NCBI RefSeq assembly: GCF_030272615.1
Contig: NC_081405.1
Location: 647,780,920 to 647,844,919 of the forward strand
From: Cryptomeria japonica
Taxonomy: Eukaryota > Streptophyta > Pinopsida > Cupressales > Cupressaceae
DNA: 64,000 nucleotides
Direction of reading: 5' to 3'
The notes beneath the pieces are model-generated. The model was not told the DNA's origin. It saw nothing but the letters and a program-made list of their open reading frames with translations, and did not search any database. The stretch's first letter is position 1; each line of letters starts with the position of its first letter. Below, piece after piece: positions 22,817 through 34,259 of the stretch. Made by a program: the position numbers and the translations under genes.

Positions 22817-24770
22817 ATGGGAGAAGAAGGTATGTCATCCTCAACATCTCAATTTGATTTACGAAATGAACATAATGCACCTAATGCAATTGAAGAAGAG
22901 ACATTTGATTTACTGTATAAACCTAATGCAATTGAAGAAGATACCACATTGAATAATCAATTAAATGATGAACATACACCTTCTCTATTTGATGAATTGA
23001 ATGTACACAATGCACCAATGTTAACAACTCCTAGAATCATTTGTAGGAAACCAAAGTATCTAATTGACATTGATGAGAATATATTGAAGCCAATACCCAA
23101 TAAAATGAATGAACAAACTTGTAGGAGAATGGTTAAAAGAATATGGCAAAACTATTTTAAAAACTTAAATCAAACCACAAGATGTCAATTAATTATTCAA
23201 ATGATTAAAAATTTGAACTTTAGAGAGACAATGAAAATTCTAGGCCTAAGATCATCTGAAAGTAACAAGGAAATAACTATTGTGAGAAATATATTTGATG
23301 TATCATGCTATTGGTTCAAAATCACATACTAAAGATTCTAATGCTGCTCAACATCTCATTACATCAATCATAATGAGAAAAAATATATAAAAAGATCATT
23401 TGATAAGAAAAACAAGTAAGTCATTAAATGTTAGTTAGACAACATTAAGTAAAGCATTACAGAGGCGAGAAAAAATGGAGGAACCTAACAATAATTCTCT
23501 TTGGGCATTCTTGGGTAGACTACCATGGAAAGACAAGGTTGTTGTTGATGCATGAAGAACATTAATTGAAAATTTTTGGCATGACAACACAAGAGTTTCA
23601 CCCAACCAAAGAGATTTTGTTAGAAAGCAAACCGGGTCTACAAATCGTGAGCCACATGCCAAACACTATTTGGATATGACTCAAACAAAATTTTATGAAA
23701 GATTCCTTCAAAAGTTTTCTCAAATAAGAATTTCTCAAATATTTTTTGAAATGGCAAAACCTTTTTATATTAAGATTAATCATGTATGCACCACGTGTTG
23801 TTGTAGGATGCATAATGAATTTTCCATGCACTGTGATATTTTTCGTCATATTTGTTCTACTTTGCACACTAACAATATTTTGCAGGAATACAATATACAA
23901 GCAACTCCTAAGTCGGTAAGAGAATTTATTTCAAGTGTGCTATGTAATAGACATGATGGTTGCATTTATTATAAGATGCCTTGTTTGGAAGGTTTTTGTG
24001 CTATATGTGGTGGTTTGCAATATTTACCAAGATGTGTACATTTGGAGAGCACACATGAAATTGGTAGGAAAGTAGCTTCTTTTAGAAAATACAAGATAGT
24101 CATAATGGATTTAAAGATGGAAAATATTTGAAGAGATGTGAGCTAGTGAAAAATGATATATGTGTAGCTGAATTTATGAAAATGTTTCAAGAGAAACTAG
24201 TTTATGAGTAGATAATGCACACACATAGAGCTCAATGGTTAGATAAGCAATTCAAGTTATGTAAGGACACATTTCTTGTTGGCATCATTGTCTCTATCAT
24301 TGATTTTGCTGAAAATTATACACTACAACCTCAAAATGAAGTGCAGTCTATGTATTATCATTCTACACAAGTTTCTTATTTTGTACACATAACATTCATG
24401 CATGCTTATGATAGCACAGATTGTTTTCAATGATTGTTTAAGGGAAAGGAACATAAGATACAACCAACACCTAATATGGTCAGATAATTGCACTGCACAA
24501 TTCAAGAATGCAAGGATGTTTTATTGATTGACAAGGATGCATATGACAATCGGTGTACAACAGTTTTGGAATTTCATTGAGGATGGACATGGTAAGGGAG
24601 AGTATGATGGTGTAGGAGCATGTGGAAAAAGAGCCCTAGCTAGAGAAGAATTGAAGTACAAAGGTGGTGTTGAGTTGATAGATGCAGAAACAATTATGTG
24701 ATGGTGTAAGCCTATGTTGGGTCTAGGTAATCCAGGTATGTCACTTGATTGATTCTATGGTTCAGAGTAG
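22817..24770 (+). pseudogene. DDE transposase-like gene, copy 2 (truncated, disrupted)
   Basis: Homologous to 1815-3790 and the very end (4587-4605) of copy 1. The 5' part is missing; the sequence begins at an internal ATG (MGEEGMSSSTSQFDL) directly after the CT tract. It keeps a better Cys-rich block than copy 1 (CTTCCCRMHNEF), then CAICGGLQYLPRC, DFAENY, WSDNCTAQFKN and FWNFIEDGHGKGE. Several stops and frameshifts occur after 23330. An ~800-bp deletion at about 24740, compared with copy 1, removed most of the C-terminal region. It has an insertion of 16-20 codons near 22890 (EETFDLLYKPNAIEE) repeating a nearby phrase. Not functional. Confidence 0.7.
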
Positions 24771-24779
24771 AATGATTTT

Positions 24780-25140
24780 GAGAATTTTGTATATATCGTC
24801 GATGAATTGTTCTATATTCATTTTTTGTATATATAAATGCCCATGAGCTGATTTTTACAAATTTAGGGGTATAATTCTATATATTTAAATGGTAATGAGC
24901 TGATTTGTACATATGTAGATGCCAAATTTTGTATATTAAAATGACAATGAGCTGAATCACACATATTGTAATGCCAAATTTTGTATAAAATCCCATGAGA
25001 TTATTTGTAAGACATTTTTTTGTATATTCAAATAGCCAAGAGTTGATTTGACCATATTTAGAGGCAAATTTTTTAATAATATGTGACAATGTTTTGTAAC
25101 TATTTTTTGTGTCTAAGTTTTATGACTATGCTTTGAGTTA
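24780..25140. repeat. Short degenerate AT-rich tandem repeats, copy 2
   Basis: Same GCCAAATTTTGTATA and ATGAGCTGATTTGTA units as 4640-5035, with one fewer unit. Confidence 0.75.
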
Positions 25141-25289
25141 ATGTGATGTGATGAGGTCAATCATGAGCATTCTTGATTATTGTATAATCATGGAGAATTA
25201 TTTCAGTCATTATTGGTTCATAGGAATCATAGATTGAGTCTAGATACAATTTGAGCAAAAAAGTTCATTATTGTCAAAAAAATTGTCAA

Positions 25290-26515
25290 AAAAGCTATCA
25301 AGCAACTTGGACATCGCATCGATAGGGTATGACTCTCGATGTTCTGATGCTTTGGGATGCATGAAAGGAGAATGCCTATGGTAAACATGCCCACCTAGAT
25401 GTGATCATGACATCGGTTTGTTCACATGATGAATTGAATCAATTATAGCCTATATTGCAACTTTGCATTGCATGCAATTGATGATTTTTACAGAGGTGAA
25501 AAAATGCTACCAATTAAAAATGGCTCTGAGACATCAAAAAAAGATATAGAACATTATAGAGGAGTCTCACACAACCCATCAGGCTCAAATGGATCAATCA
25601 TATGTGTCCTAGATTGCAAGAAATAGTCCGTCAAAGTTTGACAATTTTTCGAACTCAGGGCACTTGAGAGATCACATCGGTAGGGTATGACACTCAACAT
25701 TTCAATGCTTTGGGATGCATGAGAGGAGCATGCCTAGTGTAAACCTACCCACCTAGATGCACGCATGACACCAATTTGTGCACACAACGAACCAAAATAA
25801 TTTTAGCCTATCTTGCAACTTTGCATTGCATGCAATTGATGGTTTTTGTAGCAGGCGAAAAAATGATACCAATTGAAATTGGCTCTGATTCATCAAAAAC
25901 CAATATAGACCATTGTAAAGGAGCCTCACACAACCCCACAGGTTCAAACAGATCAATCATATGTGTCTTGGATTGGAAGAAACAATCCATCAAATTTTGA
26001 CAATTTTTTGGACTCAAGGCACTTGAGAGATCACGTTGGTGGGGTATGACTCGATGTTCCAGTGCTTTGGGATGCATGAGAGGAGAATACCTAGTGTAAT
26101 CCTACCCACCTAGATGTTCTTGTGACATTGGTTTGTGCACATGATGAATCAAATCAATTCTAGCCTATCTTGTGACTTTGCATTGCATGCAACTGACGAT
26201 TTTTGTAGCAGGCGAAAAAATGCTACCAACTAAAAGTGGCTCTGTGTTGTCAAGAATTGAGAAAGGCCATTGTAGAGGAGTCTCATGCAACCCCACAGGT
26301 TCAAACAAATTGATCATATGTGTTTTGGATTGGAAGAAACAACCCGTCAAAGTTTGATAATTTTTTGGACTCAGGGCACTTGAGAGATCGCGCCGGTAGG
26401 GTATGACTCTTGACGTTCCAATGCTTTGGGATGCATGAAAGGAGCATGCCTAGCGTAAACCTTCCCACTCAGATGCACTTGCAACATCGGTTTGTGTACA
26501 TGAGAACCAAAATTT
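25290..26515. repeat. 357-359-bp tandem array, copy 2 (about 3.4 units)
   Basis: TGCATGCAAT/C markers at 25469, 25828 and 26185 give spacings of 359 and 357. Units match the copy 1 array but are fewer in number. Minus-strand translations again show CDLSSALSPKNCQNL-like peptides. The region around 26540-26880 repeats the 85-bp direct-repeat arrangement of copy 1. Confidence 0.9.
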
Positions 26516-27054
26516 GACCATTGTGAGCATAAGGGTGCTCTCACACCACACACATATTATTGTTTATATTCATATTATCGATTTTTATTGTTTATATTTA
26601 TATTGTTGATTACATAGGCAAATATTCATTTAAATTTATAAAAGGGCAGAGACCAAATCCATTGAATACACAATAATGAACTAAATACAAGGAGTTTTAT
26701 CGATTTAATTCAACATTTTAGAAATTTTATCAAGTCATATTCCACGATTGCAATGTTTTATATCATAGTTTTTTGTTGTTTATATTCATATTGTTGATTA
26801 CATAGGCAAATGATCAATTAACTTTATAAAAGGACAACCATGAAATACAATGAATACATAATAATAAACTCAATACATATTTATTGGATCGAATATCAAC
26901 ATTTAATATATCAAAAAAAGGCATGTCTGGCAAGTCAATACAAGTATTACAAAAATGTGGCATATTGCATGTCCAAATCGATATACAATATAAAATATAG
27001 AATATATCTGCATGTATTGGTCATTCCATGACCACAAATAGCACTCTATGATCG

Positions 27055-29554
27055 TAAACTTGTGGTGGATCATCAAAATTGAGCATCTTTGATGCAGTAC
27101 GCGACTCTGTAGATGATTGCAAAACTAGAATTCAAAAGCCAAGTTAGAATTCTATTGTAGAAAATAGTTCACAATTAACTACATAACTATGCATTTAACT
27201 ATAATTCGTTTGCAATTGAAGTGTAGATTACCTCATCGGCTGATCTCAGAGCTAATGTCTACACTGTCCTCTCCTTGTCACTCTTAGGAGTTTTCTTGAA
27301 GACAAACTTAAAAGGATCCACATTATGGCTGAACCACGAAGGGGTCTATTGTAGATTAAGTGTACAATTAATACAATGTACTAACATAAATACATCAAAA
27401 ACACTTAAAAGTTGTAATATAGAGAACAATGATGTACCAGTTCCTGAGATGCTTCTCAAATGGACTGAGGATAGCTCACCATCGATGGAGAAACTATCAC
27501 TATTACCGATACAAAAATGATCAAAGATTAAATACAATTAATATAATGATAAGTATTGTAGGTGAAAAACAATTAACGTAATATATCAAACAAAAGTGTA
27601 CCAGATCCTGAGCTGCTTCTCTAGTGCACGGAGGAAGGCTCACCATTGATGAAGTAGCTATGGATATTTCCTATATGAAAAAATTATAAGATTATAATTT
27701 ATCACAAGTTCACATGTACGCATTCATATAATCATGAAATCAAGAAAATAAAGTAGAGATACATACCTCTGCCCTCTCTTGATCCATGGAAGAATCAGGT
27801 GCATTCAAAAAATACACATAGCTCAATGGCCACTATTCAATTACCTTCTTCCCATGTTTTGGTGTCTTTGAGGAATTGTTTATCTTAGGACGAGGCCTAA
27901 ACGTGAAGGGGGTACCCTAAGAAAACAAAATTAACATGAGATATTAGTATAGATAATATATTAAATATAATTTAAAAAATCTAAAATGAAATGACTTGTA
28001 TATTCCATCAAAATAATACATAAAAAAGATTTTACAAAATATGATACCATATAGCCTTGTAGGCCAAATCGATCACTGAGAGCATGATGTCATCAATCTA
28101 GGACATTTCGTCCCCTGTCAACACCTACAAACTAAAAATTGGACCAAGCATTAAAGATAGATAGTATATCTTGTAATTCATTTGAATTCAAAGTGTACTA
28201 TTCTATTTTAACATGTTACAAAATGTATACCTCAGACATTGAAGTTGCGGCTATACTAAGTGTGGGAGGTGTATGGGATATCATTGCTGCATCCTGAAAT
28301 GCATATTATTTATCTCAAATTAAATCGATATATAAATAAAAATTCATTTATGTAATAAAAAATTTAATGTGACTGATAAATAAAATTCTAGGAATTCAAA
28401 TCAACACACATAAATGTCTAATGCTGATGGGCAAAAACCATGTCCATCAACTCCTTTGTCAATGACAAATCCTCAACCATGTGGGATTGATATCTACTCT
28501 CACAAATCATGCATGAATGAGATGTGATTCCATCTGAAGTAGCCACATCATCCATCCCTGAGCATTTCCTCAAGAAACTGACACACATATGTTGAATGGG
28601 CTCTTTGTTGCCACCTAGAGAAACTAATGGCTCATCATCCAATACAATAGGGTGTGCTAACAACATCCCATGCTGGATGATGGCACCATTCAATGTTGTG
28701 GCCGCTTGAAGATTCTGTAGCTCCATTGATTGTTTTAGCTCTACTGGGACAACCTGATGCACCTTGGGTTTGGGTGCTAGGGGTGATGACTCAATGGGGC
28801 TACTCACCTATGGGCTCCAGGTCTATCTTGAGAAGAGTTTCCACCTCTACCATGGAACTCTCTCATGTCAAAATAGTTTGGCCACACATTGAGGACAAAC
28901 TCATAGTATACTTTTCTCAAAAAATACAATGGCACCTCATAATTATTACAAGGTGGATCATCAAAGACCATCCACCGCCTCTGCCAAAAAAGATTCTTCA
29001 TCTACACTTGGTGCATAAATGTATGGGAAACCTCTTTGCATTAAGAGGTAACGACTCACTAGTTTTAAGATCAACAAAAAGGGCACATATTTGTTGTTTA
29101 CTATTATTTTTTTTTCACTCCCTCCTATGATAACCCATCAACATAGTATTGATGACACCTATCCCTAAAGTTTCCTCATTTTATAATTTGTGTGGAAATG
29201 GCTATGGCATCACTAGCTAATATTTCTAGGCTAGTGGCAAGGGATTTATAATGCTCAAGTTCATATGTTTTCAATTTATTAATCAGTCTATTTATTTTAG
29301 ATGTGTTTTTCCCTAACTGATTAATCAATTGCTCCTGTGTTTTAGGTGTGCGGTCAAAAGGAGGAATTGGGGGTGTATCTGTTGGGTTTTTAGGAGGTTC
29401 ATTTTGTTGTTCTTGTTGTGGATTATTAGAATCTAGTTTTTGACACAGAAAATTAAAACCTAATCAAAATTAACAAAATTAAATTCAAAATGTAAAATAA
29501 ATTGAATAAACAGGAAAGAAAGACAAAAATTAAGAAAAATAAACCTTGATCCAT
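27055..29554 (-). pseudogene. Unrecognised multi-exon accessory gene, copy 2
   Basis: Counterpart of the gene at 7264-9885 with the same exon order. Exon 1 is ATGGATCAAG at 29545-29554 with donor GTTTAT. The following exon reads NPQQEQQNEPPKNP and a helical stretch, QLGKNTSKINRLINKLK. The conserved block MVFDDPPCNNYEVPLYFLRK is near 28900-28960, and VHQVVPVELKQSMELQNLQ with CMICESRYQSHM lies in 28418-28807. The intron equal to 8032-8149 of copy 1 has shrunk to 23 bases at 27823-27845, too short to splice. Stops after IISTQIIK-like sequence and at 29110-29130 break the second exon. The 3' end differs: copy 1 ends PPQV-stop, whereas here TAC replaces TAG. Function unknown. Confidence 0.6.
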
Positions 29555-29639
29555 AGCATCTAGAGGAGAAATGAGGCACCCCATTCACAGTTTCATGGAG
29601 GAAATGGGGAAAACAACATGGTGGTCATGGGAAAATAAG

Positions 29640-29880
29640 ACCTAGTCTTTTAAAAAAAAGAAAAACTGACAGGTACCGCGTATGCGTTTCTTTAGGTCTT
29701 ATGAGTGTGTAAGCACTCACTTTCCTAAAAGTAGTGCGTATGCGCTCACTTTCCTAAAAGTAGTGCGTATGCACTCACTTTCCTAAAAGCAGTGCATAAA
29801 TGCTCACTTTCCTAAAAGTAGCACATAAATGCTCACTTTCCTAAAATCCGTGTATAAGCGCTACCTTTTTTAGGCTTGGG
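29640..29880. repeat. Right subterminal motif cluster, copy 2
   Basis: The unit AGTGCGTATGCGCTCACTTT CCTAAA recurs about five times at near 30-base spacing, with decayed forms GTGCATAAATGCTC and GTGTATAAGCGC. The right terminus follows at about 29922-29959. Confidence 0.75.
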
Positions 29881-29921
29881 AACAATGGACCTAAGTTTTT
29901 TCATGTTTTTTTTGGGTGGTG

Positions 29922-29959
29922 TCGACTTTTTTGACCACCATCTCTATGCATATACCCAT
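29922..29959. repeat. Right terminal inverted repeat, copy 2
   Basis: Reverse complement begins ATGGGTATATGCATAGAGAT and matches 10221-10256 and, inverted, 11303-11340. GDSL exon 2 resumes immediately outside at 29960. Confidence 0.75.
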
Positions 29960-30086
29960 ATATGAGCAGTGAGATTGTTTAAGCCTATGCCCGAAGATCC
30001 AAACCAGATAGTAGTTAGCAAGTCATGGGCCTTGAGGTTTGGGTCCCAATATGGGGGTAGCAGTTCCTTGATTCCAATTCCTTCAA
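29960..30086 (-). pseudogene. GDSL esterase/lipase exon 2 (broken by transposon copy 2)
   Basis: After acceptor TTACAG (30087-30092) the minus strand reads EGIGIKELLPPYWDPN, then LLTTIWFGSSGIGLNNLTAH. This is the GDSL block II region (typical FASAGSGxxxLTA), upstream of the exons at 10257-11157. The exon is cut at 29960 by transposon copy 2; its last bases and donor are at 11299-11302. Exon 1 with the catalytic Ser is not in the window, since intron 1 is filled by the LINE from 30287. From 30092 to 30270 is intron sequence. Confidence 0.88.
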
Positions 30087-30270
30087 CTGTAATGAAATGT
30101 TAGAACTATAAATCTCATGAAATTTGAAAATGGGTGAGCAACTGATAATATCAAATTCACTCAACAAACAACAATAATTCTTACATTGCTAAGGTGAAAT
30201 TATGGATTCTTGCAAGAACTGATTGTTTCTATTATCAAAGGCAATATATTATTCATATTTACATGAGTTA

Positions 30271-30286
30271 AGATTGACATCGAATT
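30271..30286. other. Left LINE target-site duplicate
   Basis: AGATTGACATCGAATT here matches AGATTGACATTGAATT at 52484-52499 with one transition. Confidence 0.85.
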
Positions 30287-30768
30287 ACACCTAAAAGTAA
30301 AAGTAGAGTGACAAAAAACTGAGGTTTCATAGGACCAATGTCATGGGAAAAGTAATTAAAACCCTCTCGCATTTCAAAATTCTCACACAAGTCATTAGAG
30401 GATGAGGAACCAACATGCATGGATCTAGGAAGGCCTTCCCTAGTGCTCAGATCGGAGGGGCTTTCCCTAGAGTTGAAGTTTATGTGTCCATGGCAGGCAA
30501 ATGAATGTTGTCATTGGTCAAATAGGGATGCCAAAGGACAAATCAGATTGAGCATGAAATGAAAGAACAATGAGATTCCTTGCAAAGTAGGGCATCCTTA
30601 GCCCTCAAGGCCTTAGACTTTTTAGAATGTTGATTCAACCCAGTTCACTAACTGGGACTCTTGGGCACGCAAAGTGGCTACTGGTCCAAATAGCATTCCT
30701 CTTCAAACTAGAAATCCTAACTTTTTAAGGACCAAAGAGGTTTTTCCCCCTCAAAATAAAGCACATTC
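30287..30768 (+). pseudogene. LINE 5' end and start of ORF1
   Basis: Follows the target duplicate. From about 30417 a frame reads HGSRKAFPSAQIGGAFP with stops soon after. It is cut by copia 2 at 30768; CATTC (30764-30768) is the shared target site. The assignment to ORF1 rests on position. Confidence 0.5.
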
Positions 30769-32246
30769 TATTAGTTAGAAGAGAGGGAGGGTGAATCAGA
30801 TAAACTTACAATACTATATATTCTTCAGATTCAACCTCGGTAGAACTTACTTGATATGCAACTATGACTATAAATCATTTAAACTCATAAACAGATAAAC
30901 TTGAAATATCAAAACACATTTAACACCAGATTTAACGTGGAAACCCAAATAGGGAAAAACCACTGTGGGATTTCAGACCCACAAAGAAACTATATTCTTC
31001 TAGAGTATGCTCAGTTAAAAGCCAATCCTATTAAAGATTACATAAACACATTGCTAGATGTGACCTGGTCAAGGGATTTCCCTCAGATCTATTATAATCT
31101 TGCACTTTGTTAGAAGTGACCTTGTCAAAGGATTTCAAACAATCATTCAGAATGTTACCTTGCTAGAGGATTTACAAATAAGACTGTTAGGTCCACTCGG
31201 TTAAGAGATTTCCTGTCACTTACAAAAATAAATAATAGTAATAAAATATATCTGCAACTTCACATCTAAAATGTTAAAGAAGACTCTATGTGCTCAAAAT
31301 AATCTTGTCATAAGACTTATCTTCCTCCTTGCTGGGCTTCTCAATCTGTTCTTTAGTTAGATCTTCAATCTTTTGTAGTTGGTAATCACCTCTATAGTAT
31401 CACTGCTCTTCTATTTGCCTGCCTACAATGTTCATCATCTTTTCCTTATTTATAAGCAATTCCTAACTGCTTAATCTCCTTAATCACATTTCCCATGATT
31501 AATCTTAGCCATGAGATCTTCAAACTTGACTAGGTTCATTGAATCCTTTGAACTGAAAAAATGTTTTATCTTGTCTTGGAACTTGTATTCCTACCTTGGT
31601 ACTTGTGCTTAGTTATGACTGTTCAATCTATGTTGTAGATCCAACTCTTGAATTTTCATTGTTGTTGATCCTTAACAAACTTCTTGCATGACATTCTAAT
31701 CTTTTATAAATCTCCAACTCATTGGCATCCTTCATTTAATAATGTATTTATTCATCCAATGCATTCTGTTACTGATCGGTTGATACTCGATAACTTCTTT
31801 CTTATTTAACCAACACTAATAACCTTGGTGTTTACTGACTAGCTCCTTGCTCGGTAAAATAGAACAGTATCAAACCTTTACTCATTCTATTACATGAAAT
31901 CTTTTCTCCTTCTTATTTAGTCTTTGAATACACATATATAGGATATCAAAACAATCAAAATAACATAATCTCATCATTGTCTAACTCGATAATAGTTGCC
32001 CATTGAATAACTTATTACTCCCCTTCATTTTCACATTCTTTCTGTGTCACTTACCGACATCTTTATAGTCATCGAAACATACTCTTTAAGATATGGCAAC
32101 ATCATACTGAATCAGAAAATCAATTGCTTGACATCAATGACAAAATAATGTTATTAAGATAGTAATCATCCTTTATCAATTATATCATCAATCTCCAACA
32201 ACCTTCTCAATATCATCATACCAACAAACTTATTGAAATGCCAACA
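30769..32246 (-). repeat. Copia 2 LTR (3' LTR of the minus-strand element)
   Basis: Matches 36811-38310. It contains AACGTGGAAACCC and TAGGGAAAAACCACTGTGGG, the copia LTR phrase also seen in copia 1. The polypurine tract CCAAAGGGGGAGAT (minus strand, 32247-32260) abuts its inner end. Confidence 0.95.
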
Positions 32247-32645
32247 ATCTCCCCCTTTGGCATTGATGGTAATACCAACTTGATTTCTTCCAATTGATCC
32301 AAACTGTTGTTATTCTTCTCCTGTTATCCTTGAGCTATAAACTTCTCCTATGATCTTCTCCCCCTGTCATTAGTCTTCTCCCCCTTTGACAATAATGGCA
32401 AAAGTAAAACTAATCCATGATTACTTTCCCTGTGAAGTAATTTCCATGCTTGTTAAAACATGTACAAATGTATCATCTTAGTCTCAGTTAGAGAATCTTG
32501 TCTTCATTCACTATTTCCTGCACAACTTTAGACAACATTCTAAAGTGTGTAAATCAACATCAACTCACAAATAATATTCTATAGAGTCATAGCATTGATG
32601 CTTTCACTGAACTTTGTCAGTGAGTACTAGATAGGGGTAGGACTC

Positions 32646-34193
32646 CTAACACTCAAAAGTGTCCCTTGGCAGTGGCTTTGTCAAGATGTCTACTAATTGT
32701 TCCTTTGTGCTAACATTTTCCAGCACAACTTTCTTTTCTTGAACTTCTTCTCTCAGATAATGATACTTTATAGAGATATGCTTTGTCTTAGAGTGCATCA
32801 CCAGATTCTTTGAAATGTTAATAGCACTTGTATTATCACAAAATATAGTTATTGGCCTGGTAACTATTTCATTCATACCTTCCAATAGTTGTTTGATCCA
32901 TGCTATATTGGTACAATTCAATGCTGCAGTGACATATTCGGCTTCAGCTATTGATGATGAAATGCATCCTTATTTCTTGCTAAGCCAACTCACTAGTCTT
33001 TCTCCCAAAAAGAAAGCTCCACCACTTGTGCTTTTCCTGTCATCAATATTTCCTGCCCAATTAGCATTAGTATAGACTTTTAATTCAACATCATTCCTCT
33101 TTTTATATAGTAAACCATAATCTTCAGTGCCTCTCAAGTATCCAAAAATTTTCTTGATTGCTGTCATATGGGTTTCTTTGGGATCCGCATAAAATCTTGT
33201 AGTTATACCTACTACATGTGCTATATCAGGGCTACTGTGAACTACGCATTGTAACTTTCCAATCATAGATCGGTAAAGTGTCTCATCAATAGATGCAAAT
33301 TCATCATTCTTTGATAGTTTATAGTTAGTAATCATAGGAGTACTTATAGGTTTAGAATCCTCCATTCCAAATTTCTTCAAGATTTCCTTTATATACTTGG
33401 ATTGAGTAATGAAAATCCCATTTTTCATTTGCAGTATTTGTAAACCTATAAAATACTTTATTTCACTAATTAATGACATCTCAAATTCTTTGTACATTTC
33501 ATTTCCAAAGTTCTTGCATAAAGAATCATTTCGACAAAAAATAATATCATCAACAAATATGGCTGAAATTAGTATTCCATTATCCTCATCATTCTTCATA
33601 TACATGTTGTTGTTTTCACTAGTCCTCATAAATCCAATCTTGGTTAAGTAGGAGTGCAACCTTTCATACCATGCTCTAGGTGCTTTCTTTAAGCCATATA
33701 AAGATTTGTTCAACTTACATACTTGATCTTTATTCTTCTATTAAATAAATCCTTCAGGCTGGTCAATATAAACTTCTTCTTCTAGTATACCATTCAAAAA
33801 TGCAGATTTAACATCCATTTGATATACCTTGAAATTTTTCAAAGCAGCACATGCTAACAATGTTCTCACTCCCTTAAGTCTTTCCATAGGTGCAAAAGTC
33901 TCACCATAGTCTATTCCTTCTTCTTGAGCATAACCTTTGCAAACTAGTCTTTCTTTATTCCAAATGACCTCACCTTTTTCATTTAGCTTATTTCTAAAAA
34001 TCCACCTTGTACCGATTACATTTTTCTCTTTTGGTCTTGGGACTAGTGTCCATGTTTCATTTTTCTTGATTTGTTCAATCTCTTCTGTCATAGCATTCAC
34101 CCAATCATCATTGCTTAATGCCTCTTTTACTATCCTTGGTTCAAACTCGGATATCAGACATGTGTTCTGTCTCAGTTTGTTCCTTGTCATCAC
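32646..34193 (-). pseudogene. Copia 2 reverse transcriptase and RNase H
   Basis: Three frames carry the protein. 34193-33741 has WIFRNKLNEKGEV and YQMDVKSAFLNGILEEEVYI. 33713-32970 has NKSLYGLKKAPRAWYERL, FVDDIIF and YTNANWAGNIDDRKST, where the usual RNase H Asp is Asn. 32921-32646 has TKHISIKYHYLREEV and LVDILTKPLPRDTF. Breaks are a frameshift near 33715-33740 and a stop near 32970. Confidence 0.95.
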
Positions 34194-34259
34194 TGGAGCA
34201 TCCTTATCTCCTATAATCTGACTTGATTCATGATTTCTTCTAACATATTTTGATAATAT

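Larger units (their letters stand above)
11303..29959 (+). mobile_element. DNA-transposon-like element, copy 2, with nested insertions
   Basis: The ends are set by two independent signs. First, inverted terminal similarity: the left end begins ATGGGCAAGTGCACAAAGAT, and the right end, reverse-complemented, begins ATGGGTATATGCATAGAGAT. Second, the host gene: GDSL exon 2 reads up to NNLTAHI at 29960 and its last bases plus splice donor resume at 11302. So about 18.7 kb was inserted, of which 6.7 kb is a nested copia element and 1.05 kb a solo LTR. The target is AT-rich; a 4-bp ATAT duplication is possible, but AT/TA ambiguity prevents a firm call. The transposase gene lacks its 5' part and has an ~800-bp internal deletion, so this copy is not autonomous. 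Confidence 0.8.
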
